Notes: generated by a model not told the origin, from the sequence alone. A DNA stretch of 64,000 bases from an uncultured Clostridium sp. (GCA_900557045.1 USQY01000002.1:1-64000), one strand, 5' to 3'; counted from the first letter of the stretch, positions 46,750 through 56,697 are shown. A program made the numbers and translations.

Positions 46750-48805
46750 ATGAGCAACATTAGAAAAATGGCTAAAAAGGCTAAAAAAAAGAAAGATAAA
46801 TTTAAAATTAGTCAAATTGAGAAAAAGGGAAATTTGACTAGAAAAAAACGAATGAGAAATGCAATAATTGTAGTATTTTTAGTGGCAACTCTAATGATTG
46901 GTAGAATTGCATGGATTCAATTCATAGATGGTGATAGATTGAAGTATATGGCATATGTACAACACACCCTTGATAGAAAAATTAATCCTAAAAGAGGTAC
47001 AATTTATGATGCAACAGGTACAAAAGTACTAGCAGTAAGTGCTACAGTAAGAACAATTACAGTTAATCCGGTAAATATAGCTAAAGAGAATAAAGAAAAG
47101 GTCGCAAAGGCTTTATCAGAGATTTTTAATGTGGATTATGAAACTACATTAAAAAAAGTTTCTAAAAGAAGTTCTATTGAAACAATTGCTAGAAAAGTCG
47201 AAAAAGAACAAGCGGATGAACTAATGAGATGGATGGAACAAAATAATATTTTAACAGGAATAAATGTGGATGAAGATACAAAAAGGTATTATCCATACAA
47301 TAATTTAGCTTCTCAAATTATAGGATTTTGTGGAAGTGATAATCAAGGATTGGATGGAATAGAGGCTCTTTATGATTCTAAATTAAAAGGTGAGACAGGA
47401 AAAATTATTAAAATAACCGATGCTAAAGGAAATACAATTCTAAAAGAAGGAGAAGATTATGAATCTGCAATTGATGGAAATGATTTGGTTTTAACTATAG
47501 ATGCTACAATTCAAGGTATTGCGGAAAAGTATTTATCAGAAGCATGTATAGATAATCAATGTACAGATGGCGGTTGTGTTATAGTAATGAATCCAAATAA
47601 TGGTGATGTTTTGGCAATGGCTGGTTATCCAAATTATAATTTGAATGATCCATATACAGTAAATAGTGAAGAGCTTAAAAATAATTGGGATAATATAACA
47701 AAAGAAGAAAAGTCTGCTCTTTTACAACAAATGTGGAGAAATAGAGCAATTTCAGATGGGTATGAACCAGGTTCAACTTTTAAATTAATTACAGCATCTG
47801 CAGCATTAGAAGAAGGAATTACAAATACTGATAATAAGGGAGAGTTTAATTGTAGTGGTTCAATAGAAATTGCAGGGGTACGTATTAAATGTTGGAGACA
47901 TTATAGACCACATGGTGCACAAAGTTTAAGAGAAGCTTTAATGAATTCGTGTAATCCTGTATTTATAGGAATTGGTCAAAAGCTTGGAGTTCATACATAT
48001 TATTCATATTTGCAAAAGTTTGGTTTTTTAAATAAAACAGGAATTGATTTACCTGGTGAGGCAGGAAGTATTTTTTTAGCAGAAGACAAGGTTGGTCCAG
48101 TAGAGTTGCGGAACAATAGCATTTGGTCAAAGATTTGAAATAACTCCAATTCAAATGTGTACAGCTGTTTCTACTATTGCAAATGGCGGAACATATATTA
48201 AACCTAGAATTGTAAAGCAGATTGTAGATAGCCAAACTGGTGAAGTTACAGATGTTGAAACTGTAAAAAAGGATAGAGTTGTATCTGAAGAAACTTCAAA
48301 AAAAATCTTAAGTATGATGGAAAGTGTTGTATCAGAAGGAACTGGAAAAAATGCTCAAGTGAAGGGATATTCTATTGGTGGAAAAACTGGAACATCAGAA
48401 GATGGTGTAAATACAAATAAGTATGTTGCTTCTTTTGTGGGAGTGACTCCTGTGTCTAATCCACAGTTGGTTGTGTTAGTTGTTATGTATAATCCAACTG
48501 GGGAAGGAGGACATGGAGGTGGTGGAGTTGCAGCTCCTGTTGCTTCGCAAATTTTAACAGAGGTTTTACCTTATTTAGAAGTATCTAAAGATAATATTTC
48601 TAGTGAAGATATAAAAATGAATGTGGATGTTCCAAATGTTGTAGGGCTTACATATAAAGAGGCTAAAAAGGCTTTGAGAGATGTTGGGTTAGAAATTACA
48701 CTTAGAAATGAAGAAACAGAGGTTTCAGATGATTATGTTATTTCAAAACAGGTTCCAAATAGTGGGGTGCAAATATTAGAAGGTGGAAGTGTGATTGTGG
48801 AATAA
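46750..48805 (+). CDS. spoVD: SpoVD/FtsI-type penicillin-binding protein with PASTA domain, read through a +1 shift at CGG
   Basis: A class B transpeptidase of 684 residues once the shift is applied. The ATG at 46750 follows AAGGAGG. A Lys-rich start and one membrane helix (about 38-58) precede the pedestal (KRGTIYDATG). The active-site serine is in YEPGSTFKL (Ser342, Lys345), then SCNPVF. The zero frame ends soon after CGG at 48109-48111. Reading GGA from 48110 continues as GTIAFGQRFEITPIQM, with KTGT at 545-548 and a C-terminal PASTA domain (DVPNVVGLTYKEAKKAL). The PASTA domain and position before murE suggest SpoVD (spore cortex) or the septal PBP2B role. Confidence 0.9.
48109..48112 (+). 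other. CGGA recoding site in the spoVD-type gene (codon 454)
   Basis: The zero frame reads GAG TTG CGG AAC and ends at TGA nine codons after CGG. Reading GGA ACA ATA restores the segment that leads to AFGQ. Confidence 0.85.
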
Positions 48806-48942
48806 TCATAAAGTAAAAAGTCGAATTCAATTTAATAACGAAAAATCGCTAAGCAAAAAGTTGAATTTAATTCTGTAAAGTAAATGCAATTTGTATGATT
48901 AAATGAAAGTAACGAAAAATTTGCTAAAAGTTCTAGCTCCTA

Positions 48943-48971
48943 TTGGCAAATTTAAAATTTAGTTATATAAT
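48943..48971 (+). promoter_or_regulatory. Promoter of murE-mraY-spoVE-murG
   Basis: TTGGCA at 48943-48948, a 17-base spacer and TATAAT at 48966-48971, 26 bases before murE. Confidence 0.7.
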
Positions 48972-48997
48972 AGAAAAAAATTAAATGGAGGTTTCAT

Positions 48998-50473
48998 ATG
49001 GAATTAAAAAACATATTATCAACCCTAGAAGGTTTAAAAGTAAAAGGTGATTTAAATATAGATATTTCTAATATAGATAGTGATTCAAGAAACATTAAAG
49101 AAAATGGATTATTTGTTGCTATAAAAGGTTTTGATGTGGATGGTCATAATTATATAAAAGAAGCAATAAAAAGAGGAGCGGTAGCTGTAATTGCAAGTAT
49201 TGATGCAGATAAAAAGTTATTAAAAGAAATAATGGATAAAGTAACCTTAATTTTGGCTCCAGATACAAGGCTTGCTTTAGCAATTTGTGCATGCAATTTT
49301 TATGATAATCCTTCTAGAAAGTTTAAGTTAGTTGGAATAACAGGAACAAAAGGTAAAACTACAACAAGTTTCATGGTTAAAAGAATATTAGAAAAAGCAG
49401 GTAAAAAGGTTGGATTAGTTGGAACTATTGCTACATATATTGGTGATGAGAAATTAGAAGATAGTGATAGAACAACTCCAGAAAGTATTAAATTACAACA
49501 ATTATTTAGTAGAATGGCAAGAGAAAATTGTGAAGTTGTAATAATGGAAGTATCTTCACAAAGTTTAAAATTACACAGAGTTGCTGGTTGTGATTTTGAT
49601 ATAGGTGTGTTTACAAACTTTTCAGAAGACCATATTAGTGCCAAAGAACATCCTGATATGAAGGACTATTTTGAATCTAAATTAAAATTATTTGATATGT
49701 GCAAAATAGGCTTTGTAAATAGTGATGATCTTCAAACTGCAAAAATACCAAGACTATTACCAGACAAAAATATTTCAACTTATGGAATTGATAATTATTG
49801 TAATTTACTTGCAAAAGACATAACTATAACAAATTCATTTGTTGATTATAAAGTAAAAATTGGAACTAGAAATGAAAGAATAAAAATAGATATACCGGGA
49901 AGATTTAGTGTATATAATTCACTAGCTGCTATAGCTATTACTACAAAATTAGGTTGTGGTGCTGAAGAAATTAAAGAAGCATTATTAGATTTAAAAGTTC
50001 CAGGAAGAAGTGAATTAGTAGAAAATAAAAAAGAATTAACTATTATGATAGATTATGCACATTCTCCAGAAAGCTTGGAAAATATATTATCTGCAGTAAA
50101 ATCTTATACAAAAGGTAGAGTAATAAGCTTATTTGGATGTGGAGGAGATAGGGATTCTGGGAAAAGACCTTTAATGGGTGAGATTTCTGGAAAAATTGCT
50201 GATTTTACAATAATAACTTCAGATAATCCACGTACTGAAGAGCCAGAAAAAATTGTAAAACAAATAGAAGAAGGAATGAAAAAAACAAAAGGCAAATATA
50301 TATGTATAGTAGATAGAATCGAAGCTATAAAATATGCAATAAAAATGGCTAATAAAAATGATATAATAGTGCTTGCAGGTAAAGGACATGAGCCATATCA
50401 AGAAATTAATGGGGTTAAACATCCTTTTGATGAAAGAATAATTGTAAATGATATAATAGATGGCAAAATATAG
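48998..50473 (+). CDS. murE: UDP-MurNAc-tripeptide synthetase MurE
   Basis: A 491-residue Mur ligase that adds the third residue to UDP-MurNAc-L-Ala-D-Glu. The ATP motif is GITGTKGKTTT (about 110-120), followed by the carbamoyl-lysine region and MIDYAHSPESL. The specificity motif is DNPR in ITSDNPRTEEP; in characterised enzymes DNPR selects meso-diaminopimelate rather than lysine. TGGAGG precedes the ATG and a good promoter lies upstream. It begins the run murE-mraY-spoVE-murG; murF and murD are not in it. Confidence 0.95.
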   Translation: MELKNILSTLEGLKVKGDLNIDISNIDSDSRNIKENGLFVAIKGFDVDGHNYIKEAIKRGAVAVIASIDADKKLLKEIMDKVTLILAPDTRLALAICACNFYDNPSRKFKLVGITGTKGKTTTSFMVKRILEKAGKKVGLVGTIATYIGDEKLEDSDRTTPESIKLQQLFSRMARENCEVVIMEVSSQSLKLHRVAGCDFDIGVFTNFSEDHISAKEHPDMKDYFESKLKLFDMCKIGFVNSDDLQTAKIPRLLPDKNISTYGIDNYCNLLAKDITITNSFVDYKVKIGTRNERIKIDIPGRFSVYNSLAAIAITTKLGCGAEEIKEALLDLKVPGRSELVENKKELTIMIDYAHSPESLENILSAVKSYTKGRVISLFGCGGDRDSGKRPLMGEISGKIADFTIITSDNPRTEEPEKIVKQIEEGMKKTKGKYICIVDRIEAIKYAIKMANKNDIIVLAGKGHEPYQEINGVKHPFDERIIVNDIIDGKI

Positions 50474-50507
50474 GAATTAAAGTATAGGAAAGGGGTTAAC
50501 TCAAAAG

Positions 50508-51485
50508 ATGGAATTTCAAATAAAAGTGGTCTTATTGGCATTTGTGTTAAGTGTAATTGCTTCAATAATAATAATACCAATATTGAGAAGATTGAAAGTA
50601 GGTCAAATAGAAAGAGATGATGGACCACAATCACATTTAAAAAAACAAGGGACTCCCACAATGGGAGGAATTGTAATTGCATTAACTATTGTAGCAATTA
50701 CAGCATTTTTATACAAAATGTACAATGTAGCAGAACCTAATATAGCTAAAAATCTAATACCACTTGCAGGTGTAACAGTTGGTTTTGGATTAATAGGGTT
50801 TATAGATGATTTTAAAAAATTGGTTTTTAAAAATACAGAAGGGTTAAAACCAGCATATAAAATGTTTGGGTTATTAATTGTGGCAGTAGCATTTACATTA
50901 TATCTAGTGAAAATATTATCACTAGGAACTGAAACATATATTCCAATTATAAAACAATATATTAATTTGCCAATTTGGATTTATATACCATTTGCAATAT
51001 TTGTATTACTAGCTACAACAAATGCAATAAATTTAACAGATGGTATTGATGGATTGTCTACAAGTGTAACAACAATTATAATTACAGCATTAACAGTAAT
51101 AAGTATTATTCTTGGAGTTAAAGAGGTAACACTACTAGGATGTACATTGATAGGAGCATGTTTAGGTTTCTTATTATTTAATTTACATCCAGCTAAAGTA
51201 TTTATGGGTGACACAGGTTCTCTTCTTTTAGGCGGGGCAATCGCAGGAATGGCATTATATTTAAAAATACCAATTATATTAATAGTATTGGCTTTTATTC
51301 CAATAATTGAAACAGTTTCTGTAATGATGCAAGTAGCATATTTTAAAAAGACTGGTAATAGAATTTTTAAAATGGCACCTATACATCATCATTTTGAATT
51401 GTGTGGATGGAAGGAAAATAAGATTGTTTCTATTTTTAGTATAATTACTTTAATACTTTCTATTGTGGCAATTAATATTATCTAA
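50508..51485 (+). CDS. mraY: Phospho-MurNAc-pentapeptide transferase MraY
   Basis: A 325-residue membrane enzyme with about ten helices that moves phospho-MurNAc-pentapeptide to undecaprenyl phosphate, making lipid I. Conserved loops are present: QSHLKKQGTPTMGG, FIDDFKK with the Asp pair, NLTDGIDGL, FMGDTGSL and APIHHHFE. Length and motifs are normal. GAAAGGGG lies before the ATG, 34 bases after murE, so co-transcription is likely. Confidence 0.97.
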   Translation: MEFQIKVVLLAFVLSVIASIIIIPILRRLKVGQIERDDGPQSHLKKQGTPTMGGIVIALTIVAITAFLYKMYNVAEPNIAKNLIPLAGVTVGFGLIGFIDDFKKLVFKNTEGLKPAYKMFGLLIVAVAFTLYLVKILSLGTETYIPIIKQYINLPIWIYIPFAIFVLLATTNAINLTDGIDGLSTSVTTIIITALTVISIILGVKEVTLLGCTLIGACLGFLLFNLHPAKVFMGDTGSLLLGGAIAGMALYLKIPIILIVLAFIPIIETVSVMMQVAYFKKTGNRIFKMAPIHHHFELCGWKENKIVSIFSIITLILSIVAINII

Positions 51486-51584
51486 TTTTAGGATAATTTT
51501 AAGATGAGTACTTTAATACATTCTATTGTGGAATTATTAGTATTAAAAAATATATGAATAATAAAAAATATAAGGAGATTACAA

Positions 51585-52733
51585 ATGCGAAAAAAAGTGA
51601 AAAAAGTTTCTAATTTTGTAAATAATCAATTTGACTTTACACTATGCATTACAGTGCTTGTACTGCTTGCAATGGGAATAATAATGATATTATCAGCAAG
51701 TGCACCTTCTGCATTATCAACAACAGGAGATAGCTATACATATGTAAGGAAACAATTTGCTTTTGCAATAGTTGGTGTTGTTTTAATGTTTATAATTTCT
51801 AAAATAGATTATAGATTTTACAAAAAATATTATTGGTTAATATATCACGCATCATGGATAATTCTGCTATTGGTTTTAGTACCAGGATTAGGAGTTTCAG
51901 TAAAAGGTGCTACAAGATGGGTAAACTTAGGATTTACTCAATTCCAACCATCAGAATTAACAAAAATAGGTTTAATAATATTTTATGCAGGATATTTATC
52001 AGATCATAAATCAGAATTAACAAATTTTAAAAAAGGATTTTTAAAACCACTTTGTTTTGTTGTACCGCCAATAGGAATATTATTTTTAGTACAAAACCAT
52101 CTTAGTGTATCTTTAGTTATAGGAATAATTACTATTACAATGATGGTAATGGCAGGATGCAAAATGTCACACTTTGTTAATACTGGTATAGTTGGCGTTT
52201 CAGGCATTTTTGGAGTAATCGGTTTATTGCAAATGTCTGGAAAAGGTGGATTTAGATTAGATAGAATTGCTACATATTTTGACCCATGGGCTGATGCACA
52301 AGGTACTGGATACCAAATGGTTCAGAGTTTATATGCTATTGGTTCAGGAGGATTTTTTGGAGTTGGTTTAGGCGAAAGTAAACAAAAATATTTATATATA
52401 CCAGAACCACACAATGATTTCATATTTGCAATACTAGCAGAAGAATTAGGCTTTATAGGATGTGCTTTCGTAATAGCAATGTTTGCTATATTCATATGGA
52501 GGGGAATTCTTATAGCAATGAAAGCCCCAGATATGTTTGGTAGTCTAATAGCAATAGGTATAACAACTTTAATTGGTGCACAAGCAATAATAAATATTGC
52601 AGTTGTAACAGCTTCAATACCTACAACAGGTATTGCTTTACCATTTTTCAGCTATGGTGGAACAGCATTACTTATATTATTGTGCAATGTTGGAATACTG
52701 CTTAATATTTCTAGAGCAGGTTCTAAGGTGTGA
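51585..52733 (+). CDS. spoVE: FtsW/SpoVE family lipid II polymerase
   Basis: A 382-residue SEDS-family protein with about ten membrane helices. SEDS proteins polymerise lipid II into glycan strands together with a class B PBP. The signature GVKGATRWVNLG-like segment (here VSVKGATRWVNLG), QPSELTKIG, and LPFFSYGGTALL near the end are present. Being next to a SpoVD-type PBP, it is most likely SpoVE or the septal FtsW; sequence alone does not separate the two. AAGGAGA precedes the ATG. Confidence 0.93.
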   Translation: MRKKVKKVSNFVNNQFDFTLCITVLVLLAMGIIMILSASAPSALSTTGDSYTYVRKQFAFAIVGVVLMFIISKIDYRFYKKYYWLIYHASWIILLLVLVPGLGVSVKGATRWVNLGFTQFQPSELTKIGLIIFYAGYLSDHKSELTNFKKGFLKPLCFVVPPIGILFLVQNHLSVSLVIGIITITMMVMAGCKMSHFVNTGIVGVSGIFGVIGLLQMSGKGGFRLDRIATYFDPWADAQGTGYQMVQSLYAIGSGGFFGVGLGESKQKYLYIPEPHNDFIFAILAEELGFIGCAFVIAMFAIFIWRGILIAMKAPDMFGSLIAIGITTLIGAQAIINIAVVTASIPTTGIALPFFSYGGTALLILLCNVGILLNISRAGSKV

Positions 52734-52756
52734 GGGAATTTGGAAAGGAATTTGGG

Positions 52757-52881
52757 AAGGAATTGGGGAAGGAATTGGGGACGTTTTTCTTTTCCTTCTT
52801 AATAAACATAAATTATTAGCAATTATATTTATTAGTAAAGAAGGAAAAGAAAAACGTCCCCAATTCCTTCCCCAATTCCTT
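52757..52881 (+). repeat. Perfect 44-base-arm hairpin between spoVE and murG
   Basis: The left arm (52757-52800: two AAGGAATTGGGG units, then ACGTTTTTCTTTTCCTTCTT) is exactly complementary to the right arm (52838-52881) around a 37-base loop. It ends immediately before the murG ribosome site. Confidence 0.9.
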
Positions 52882-52896
52882 AAAAAGGAGGATTAT

Positions 52897-54015
52897 ATGA
52901 AAGTAATAATTTCAGCAGCTGGTACTGGGGGACATATAAACCCAGGGATAGCTATAGCAAATAAAATAAAAAAAGAACAGCCTGATTCAGAGATAATTTT
53001 TATTGGGACTTCAAGAGGATTAGAAACAGATTTAGTGCCAAGAGCTGGATACAAATTAAAAACATTAGAAGCATATGGATTAAAAAAGGAAATATCAATA
53101 AGAAATTTGAAAAATATTATAAAAACAGTTAATAGTACTAAACTTGCTAAAAAATATATAAAAGAATTTAAACCAGATGTTGTTATAGGAACCGGAGGAT
53201 ATATTTGTGGACCGGTATTTGCAGCAGCAACCGCTAACAAAATTCCTTCGGTATTACATGAAAGCAATGCTTATCCAGGAAGAGCGGTTAAAATGTTTGC
53301 TAAAAAAGCAACAAAGGTATTGGTTGGATTTGAAGCTGCTAAAGAAAGATTACCTAAAGCGAAAGAAGTTGTTGTTACAGGAACACCTACAAAAGTTAGA
53401 AAAATCCAATTAACAGAAAAAAGAAAACAAGAATTATTTGAGGAATTAGGTTTAAATTCCAAATTGCCAATTGTTTTAGTTTTTGGAGGAAGTCAAGGCG
53501 CAAAAGCAATAAATGATGCAATAATAGGAATTTTAAAAGAAGGAAAAAATAAAAATTATCAAATTGTATGGGCAACAGGTCAAAAACAATTTGATATAAT
53601 AAAACAAGAACTTGCAAAAAATAGTATGGATATTAACAAGATTAAAAATTGCAAAGTTCTACCTTATATTTACAATATGGAAGAAATGTATGCACTTTCA
53701 AATTTGGTAATTGCTAGAAGCGGTGCAATGACAATAACTGAGCTTGCAATAATGTGTAAGCCTGCAATTTTTATACCATTACCAAGCGTAGGAGCTAATA
53801 GGCAAGAAGATAATGCAAGAGTAGTAGAAAAATTAGGTGGAGCAAAAGTAATTTTAAATTCTGAATTAAATAGTAATAATTTATCAGAAATGTTAAATGA
53901 ATTAACATCTGATATAAAATTATTAGATGAGATGGGAAAAAAGGTTAATTTGCTTGAAGTAAAAAATGTTGAAGACAAAATATATAAAGAAATTTGTAGT
54001 GTAGTAAAAAGATAA
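52897..54015 (+). CDS. murG: UDP-GlcNAc:lipid I GlcNAc transferase MurG
   Basis: A 372-residue GT28 glycosyltransferase that turns lipid I into lipid II on the inner membrane face. The N-terminal glycine-rich loop SAAGTGGHINPGIAIA and HESNAYPGRAVK, plus the C-terminal FGGSQGAKAIND and SGAMTITELA, match the family. The ATG at 52897 sits behind AAAAAGGAGG, directly after the long hairpin. An open extension upstream runs through the hairpin and is not credible. Confidence 0.96.
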   Translation: MKVIISAAGTGGHINPGIAIANKIKKEQPDSEIIFIGTSRGLETDLVPRAGYKLKTLEAYGLKKEISIRNLKNIIKTVNSTKLAKKYIKEFKPDVVIGTGGYICGPVFAAATANKIPSVLHESNAYPGRAVKMFAKKATKVLVGFEAAKERLPKAKEVVVTGTPTKVRKIQLTEKRKQELFEELGLNSKLPIVLVFGGSQGAKAINDAIIGILKEGKNKNYQIVWATGQKQFDIIKQELAKNSMDINKIKNCKVLPYIYNMEEMYALSNLVIARSGAMTITELAIMCKPAIFIPLPSVGANRQEDNARVVEKLGGAKVILNSELNSNNLSEMLNELTSDIKLLDEMGKKVNLLEVKNVEDKIYKEICSVVKR

Positions 54016-54085
54016 ATGCTGTCGAATTTTATAATATTGAGTAAATAAAAGTAAGATTTAACAAGAATTTGACATACGAAAATGC

Positions 54086-54114
54086 TTGAAATGTAGGCAA
54101 TTATAGAATATAGT
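54086..54114 (+). promoter_or_regulatory. Promoter of the DUF6514-like gene
   Basis: TTGAAA at 54086-54091, a 17-base spacer and TATAGT at 54109-54114. A TTGACA at 54069 has a poorer partner. Confidence 0.5.
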
Positions 54115-54149
54115 GATATTAAACAATAACATAAACAGGAGGTTTTTGT

Positions 54150-54491
54150 ATGGAAACAATCAAAGAATTTTATGGTGGAACATCATTAAATTTTAATGAT
54201 GTTGAACATTTTTCAAGTAAGGGAAAAATAGAACTTAAATATTATAAAATTATTAGTAATATTGTTGAGAAGAAGAATAAAAAGCATAAATATGGCATAG
54301 AAGTTGTAAAAAAATATGTAAACAATAATGTAATAAGTGAAGAAAAAAAGGAAATTTTCAACTGTATAGAAAATGAAGAGGCAGCAGATAGAGTTTTGGA
54401 ATTATTAAAAATTAATAAAGTTTCTCCAATTAATGTTTTAGATATTTTACAGGACTTATCGGCGAAGAAAAATTGTTTGTTAATAAGGTGA
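54150..54491 (+). CDS. DUF6514-like small protein
   Basis: A 113-residue soluble protein. The central YGIEVVKKYVNNNV, then ADRVLELLKINKVSPINVLDIL, fits the clostridial DUF6514 pattern (YGIEV, then V..LL..L....VSP..L.DI). The function is unknown. ACAGGAGG precedes the ATG, and the gene has its own promoter and terminator. Confidence 0.6.
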   Translation: METIKEFYGGTSLNFNDVEHFSSKGKIELKYYKIISNIVEKKNKKHKYGIEVVKKYVNNNVISEEKKEIFNCIENEEAADRVLELLKINKVSPINVLDILQDLSAKKNCLLIR

Positions 54492-54499
54492 ATATTTTA

Positions 54500-54540
54500 A
54501 GACGCGTTACTGAATTATCAAGAACGCGTTTTTTGTTTTT
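54500..54540 (+). terminator. Intrinsic terminator
   Basis: ACGCGTT (54502-54508) pairs with AACGCGT (54523-54529), followed by TTTTTTGTTTTT. Confidence 0.75.
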
Positions 54541-54580
54541 ATAAAATAAATAATTAATTCATAGGAATTTAATATATGGA

Positions 54581-54609
54581 TTGAAATTATAATAAAATTA
54601 ATATAAAAT
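54581..54609 (+). promoter_or_regulatory. Promoter of rsmA
   Basis: TTGAAA at 54581-54586, a 17-base spacer and TAAAAT at 54604-54609. Confidence 0.5.
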
Positions 54610-54640
54610 ACTGATAGTATATATTTAGGAGAGTGTAATT

Positions 54641-55501
54641 ATGATAGTATCAGATTTAGAAAATAAAACAAAATATATAATGAAAAAATATGGAATAACA
54701 GCAAATAAAAATCTTGGACAAAATTTTTTGATTAATGAAGATGTTGTAAATAATATAGTAAACTCATCAGAAATTAGTAAGCAAGATTTAGTAATTGAAA
54801 TCGGACCAGGCCTTGGAACTTTAACTGAAAAGTTGTTAGAAAAAGCAGGAAAAGTTATTGCTATAGAATTAGATGAAAGAATGATAAAAATTCTTAATGA
54901 TAGATTTAGTTTGTATGATAATTTTGAACTGATTAATGAGGATGTTTTAAAAGTTAACTTAGGTGAAATAATAAAAAAAGAAAAGGAAAACAACAATTTT
55001 TTAAATGCAAAAATTGTTGCAAATTTACCATATTATATAACTACACCGATAATTATGAAATTATTGGAGGAAGAACTTGATATAAAAAGCATAACTGTAA
55101 TGATTCAAAAGGAAGTGGCTGAAAGGCTTATTGCTGTTCCTGGAGATAAATTTAGTGGCGCTATTACATATTGTGTGTATTATTATGCAGATTCTGAGAA
55201 AATAATGGTGGTTGATAATAATTCTTTTATTCCTGAACCAGAGGTGCAATCTGAGGTTATTAAGCTAAATATTAGAAGTGCTCCGGCTTTAGAATTAAAG
55301 GATAAGGATTTGTTTTTTAAGGTGGTTAAAGTTAGTTTTATGCAGAGAAGGAAGACTTTGATGAATTCTTTAGTAAATGGAGGGGTTTTGAAAAGTAAGG
55401 ATGAGGCTAGAAAAATGTTTGGGGAGCTTGGATTTGATGTGAATGTTAGAGGTGAAAATTTGAGTATGGGGGATTTTGAGAGAATATGTGAGTGGTTGTA
55501 G
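54641..55501 (+). CDS. rsmA: 16S rRNA dimethyladenosine transferase RsmA (KsgA)
   Basis: A 286-residue enzyme that dimethylates A1518 and A1519 near the 3' end of 16S rRNA. It has NKNLGQNFLINEDV, the S-adenosylmethionine motif IEIGPGLGTLT, VIAIELDERM and the catalytic NLPYYITTPI. AGGAGAG precedes the ATG. The palindromic element B starts 20 bases after the stop and may serve as its terminator. With rsmH this window codes two decoding-region rRNA methylases. Confidence 0.96.
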   Translation: MIVSDLENKTKYIMKKYGITANKNLGQNFLINEDVVNNIVNSSEISKQDLVIEIGPGLGTLTEKLLEKAGKVIAIELDERMIKILNDRFSLYDNFELINEDVLKVNLGEIIKKEKENNNFLNAKIVANLPYYITTPIIMKLLEEELDIKSITVMIQKEVAERLIAVPGDKFSGAITYCVYYYADSEKIMVVDNNSFIPEPEVQSEVIKLNIRSAPALELKDKDLFFKVVKVSFMQRRKTLMNSLVNGGVLKSKDEARKMFGELGFDVNVRGENLSMGDFERICEWL

Positions 55502-55521
55502 GATTCCTTTTTGGGGTTGGC

Positions 55522-55686
55522 ACCGAGAGAAAAAAATTTGTTACTTTTGAAAAAACAAACTCTTTCAAACGCGGTGGAGTGCTTACTGGGTTTATTGGAC
55601 TTGTTACGATAATGACTTGGGTTAGATGTTTTAGGGCTCAGGTCGGAGCTTTGTTTTTTCAAAAGTAACAAATTTTTTTCTCCGAG
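55522..55686. repeat. Palindromic repeat element, copy B (about 165 bases)
   Basis: The left arm (ACCGAGAGAAAAAA, then TTGTTACTTTTGAAAA, to about 55558) pairs with the right arm 55650-55686 (TTTTCAAAAGTAACAA, TTTTCTCCGAG). The centre keeps TCAAACGCGGTGG, CTTGTTACGATAATGACTTG and AGGTCGGA of copy A. A - strand open frame across it is shared with copy A but overlaps rsmA and is not credible as a gene. Confidence 0.85.
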
Positions 55687-55845
55687 CGAGGAAGGAGATA
55701 AGTTGAGTATTTGTTTGCTTTTGAGAATTTTGAGTAGTTAGGGATTATTTTCAATTGTGTGGGGAAAAAAGAGAAATTTAAGTGAAGAAGTAGATTTGAG
55801 TTTGAGGGATTGGTGGATGAGTACTATAAAAAAGTGGTAAAGATA
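55687..55845. other. G-rich spacer before the sortase gene
   Basis: No gene is supported. The sequence is G/T-rich (runs like GAGGGATTGGTGGATGAG) and contrasts with the A-rich rest of the window, as also seen beside copy A. Confidence 0.4.
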
Positions 55846-55874
55846 TTGTGCGAGTTGAATGGTAATGTTATAAT
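55846..55874 (+). promoter_or_regulatory. Promoter of the sortase gene
   Basis: TTGTGC at 55846-55851, a 17-base spacer and TATAAT at 55869-55874. Confidence 0.6.
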
Positions 55875-55903
55875 ATAATTAGATTATTAGGAAAGGTTTT
55901 TAT

Positions 55904-56611
55904 ATGAATCAGATATTAGTAAATGAAAAAGTGTATGTAACACCTAAATTGAAAAGAAAAAAGATATTTTATAAAACTATGTTTATATTATCAGTATTGA
56001 TTGTTTTAGCATTAATAATTTATCTTATATATTCTGAATATGATAGGAGAAAGGGCGAAGCTATATCAAAAGATATATTGGGTAATATAGCAGATGTTGA
56101 TACTACAGTTATAAATGATGATACATTAGTTGTGGCTTTAAATGATAATATTGAAGAGGTTCATCCAAAACAGTTGGATAAGTTCAATACTGTGTATAAA
56201 ACAGATAGCGGAAAAGAATATAAAGTGGATTCTATTTTGAATATTCCATCACTTGAAATTAAGTATCCAGTATTATCTGAGTCTACAGATGAGTTGTTAA
56301 AAATTTCTCTTAACAAGTTTTGGGGAGGAGAACCTAATTCAGTAGGAAATTATTGCGTGGTTGGACATAATTATGATGGGAAAGATATATTTTTTGGTAA
56401 GTTAAACAAAATACAAAATGGAGATATAGTGGAGTTAGAAGATAAAACAGGAAAAGTGCTACAATACAAGGTTTATAATAAGTTTATAGTTCAACCAACA
56501 GATGTGGCATGTACAAGTCAGATAACAAATGGAAAAAGGGAAATGACATTAATAACTTGTAGTGATGGTGGAAAAACTAGATTAATTGTAAAGTGTAGGG
56601 CAATAGAATAA
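55904..56611 (+). CDS. Sortase
   Basis: A 235-residue membrane-anchored transpeptidase with a single helix (about 25-45) and a beta-barrel catalytic domain. The catalytic triad is His155 in VVGHNYDG, Cys219 in LITCSDGG and Arg226 in KTRLIVKC. The ITC context and overall size suggest class D or B-like, not a class C pilin polymerase. It is probably the enzyme that anchors the local wall proteins ending in ATKTGE, SIRTGK and NVQTGD. It is not adjacent to them. GAAAGG precedes the ATG. Confidence 0.88.
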   Translation: MNQILVNEKVYVTPKLKRKKIFYKTMFILSVLIVLALIIYLIYSEYDRRKGEAISKDILGNIADVDTTVINDDTLVVALNDNIEEVHPKQLDKFNTVYKTDSGKEYKVDSILNIPSLEIKYPVLSESTDELLKISLNKFWGGEPNSVGNYCVVGHNYDGKDIFFGKLNKIQNGDIVELEDKTGKVLQYKVYNKFIVQPTDVACTSQITNGKREMTLITCSDGGKTRLIVKCRAIE

Positions 56612-56697
56612 TGGACAGTTAAAAATACGCATATAAAATCAATAGTGGAATAATTAATAAAAACACTTCATATATTATAATAGGGGTGTTTTTAATT

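Noticed and set aside
52633..52896. Upstream extension of murG through the long hairpin
   Set aside because: The frame is open only by chance; ATG 52897 has an ideal ribosome site and begins the conserved N-terminus.
55183..55671. Open frame of 162 codons on the - strand across copy B
   Set aside because: It overlaps the intact rsmA gene and the palindromic element and has no family resemblance.
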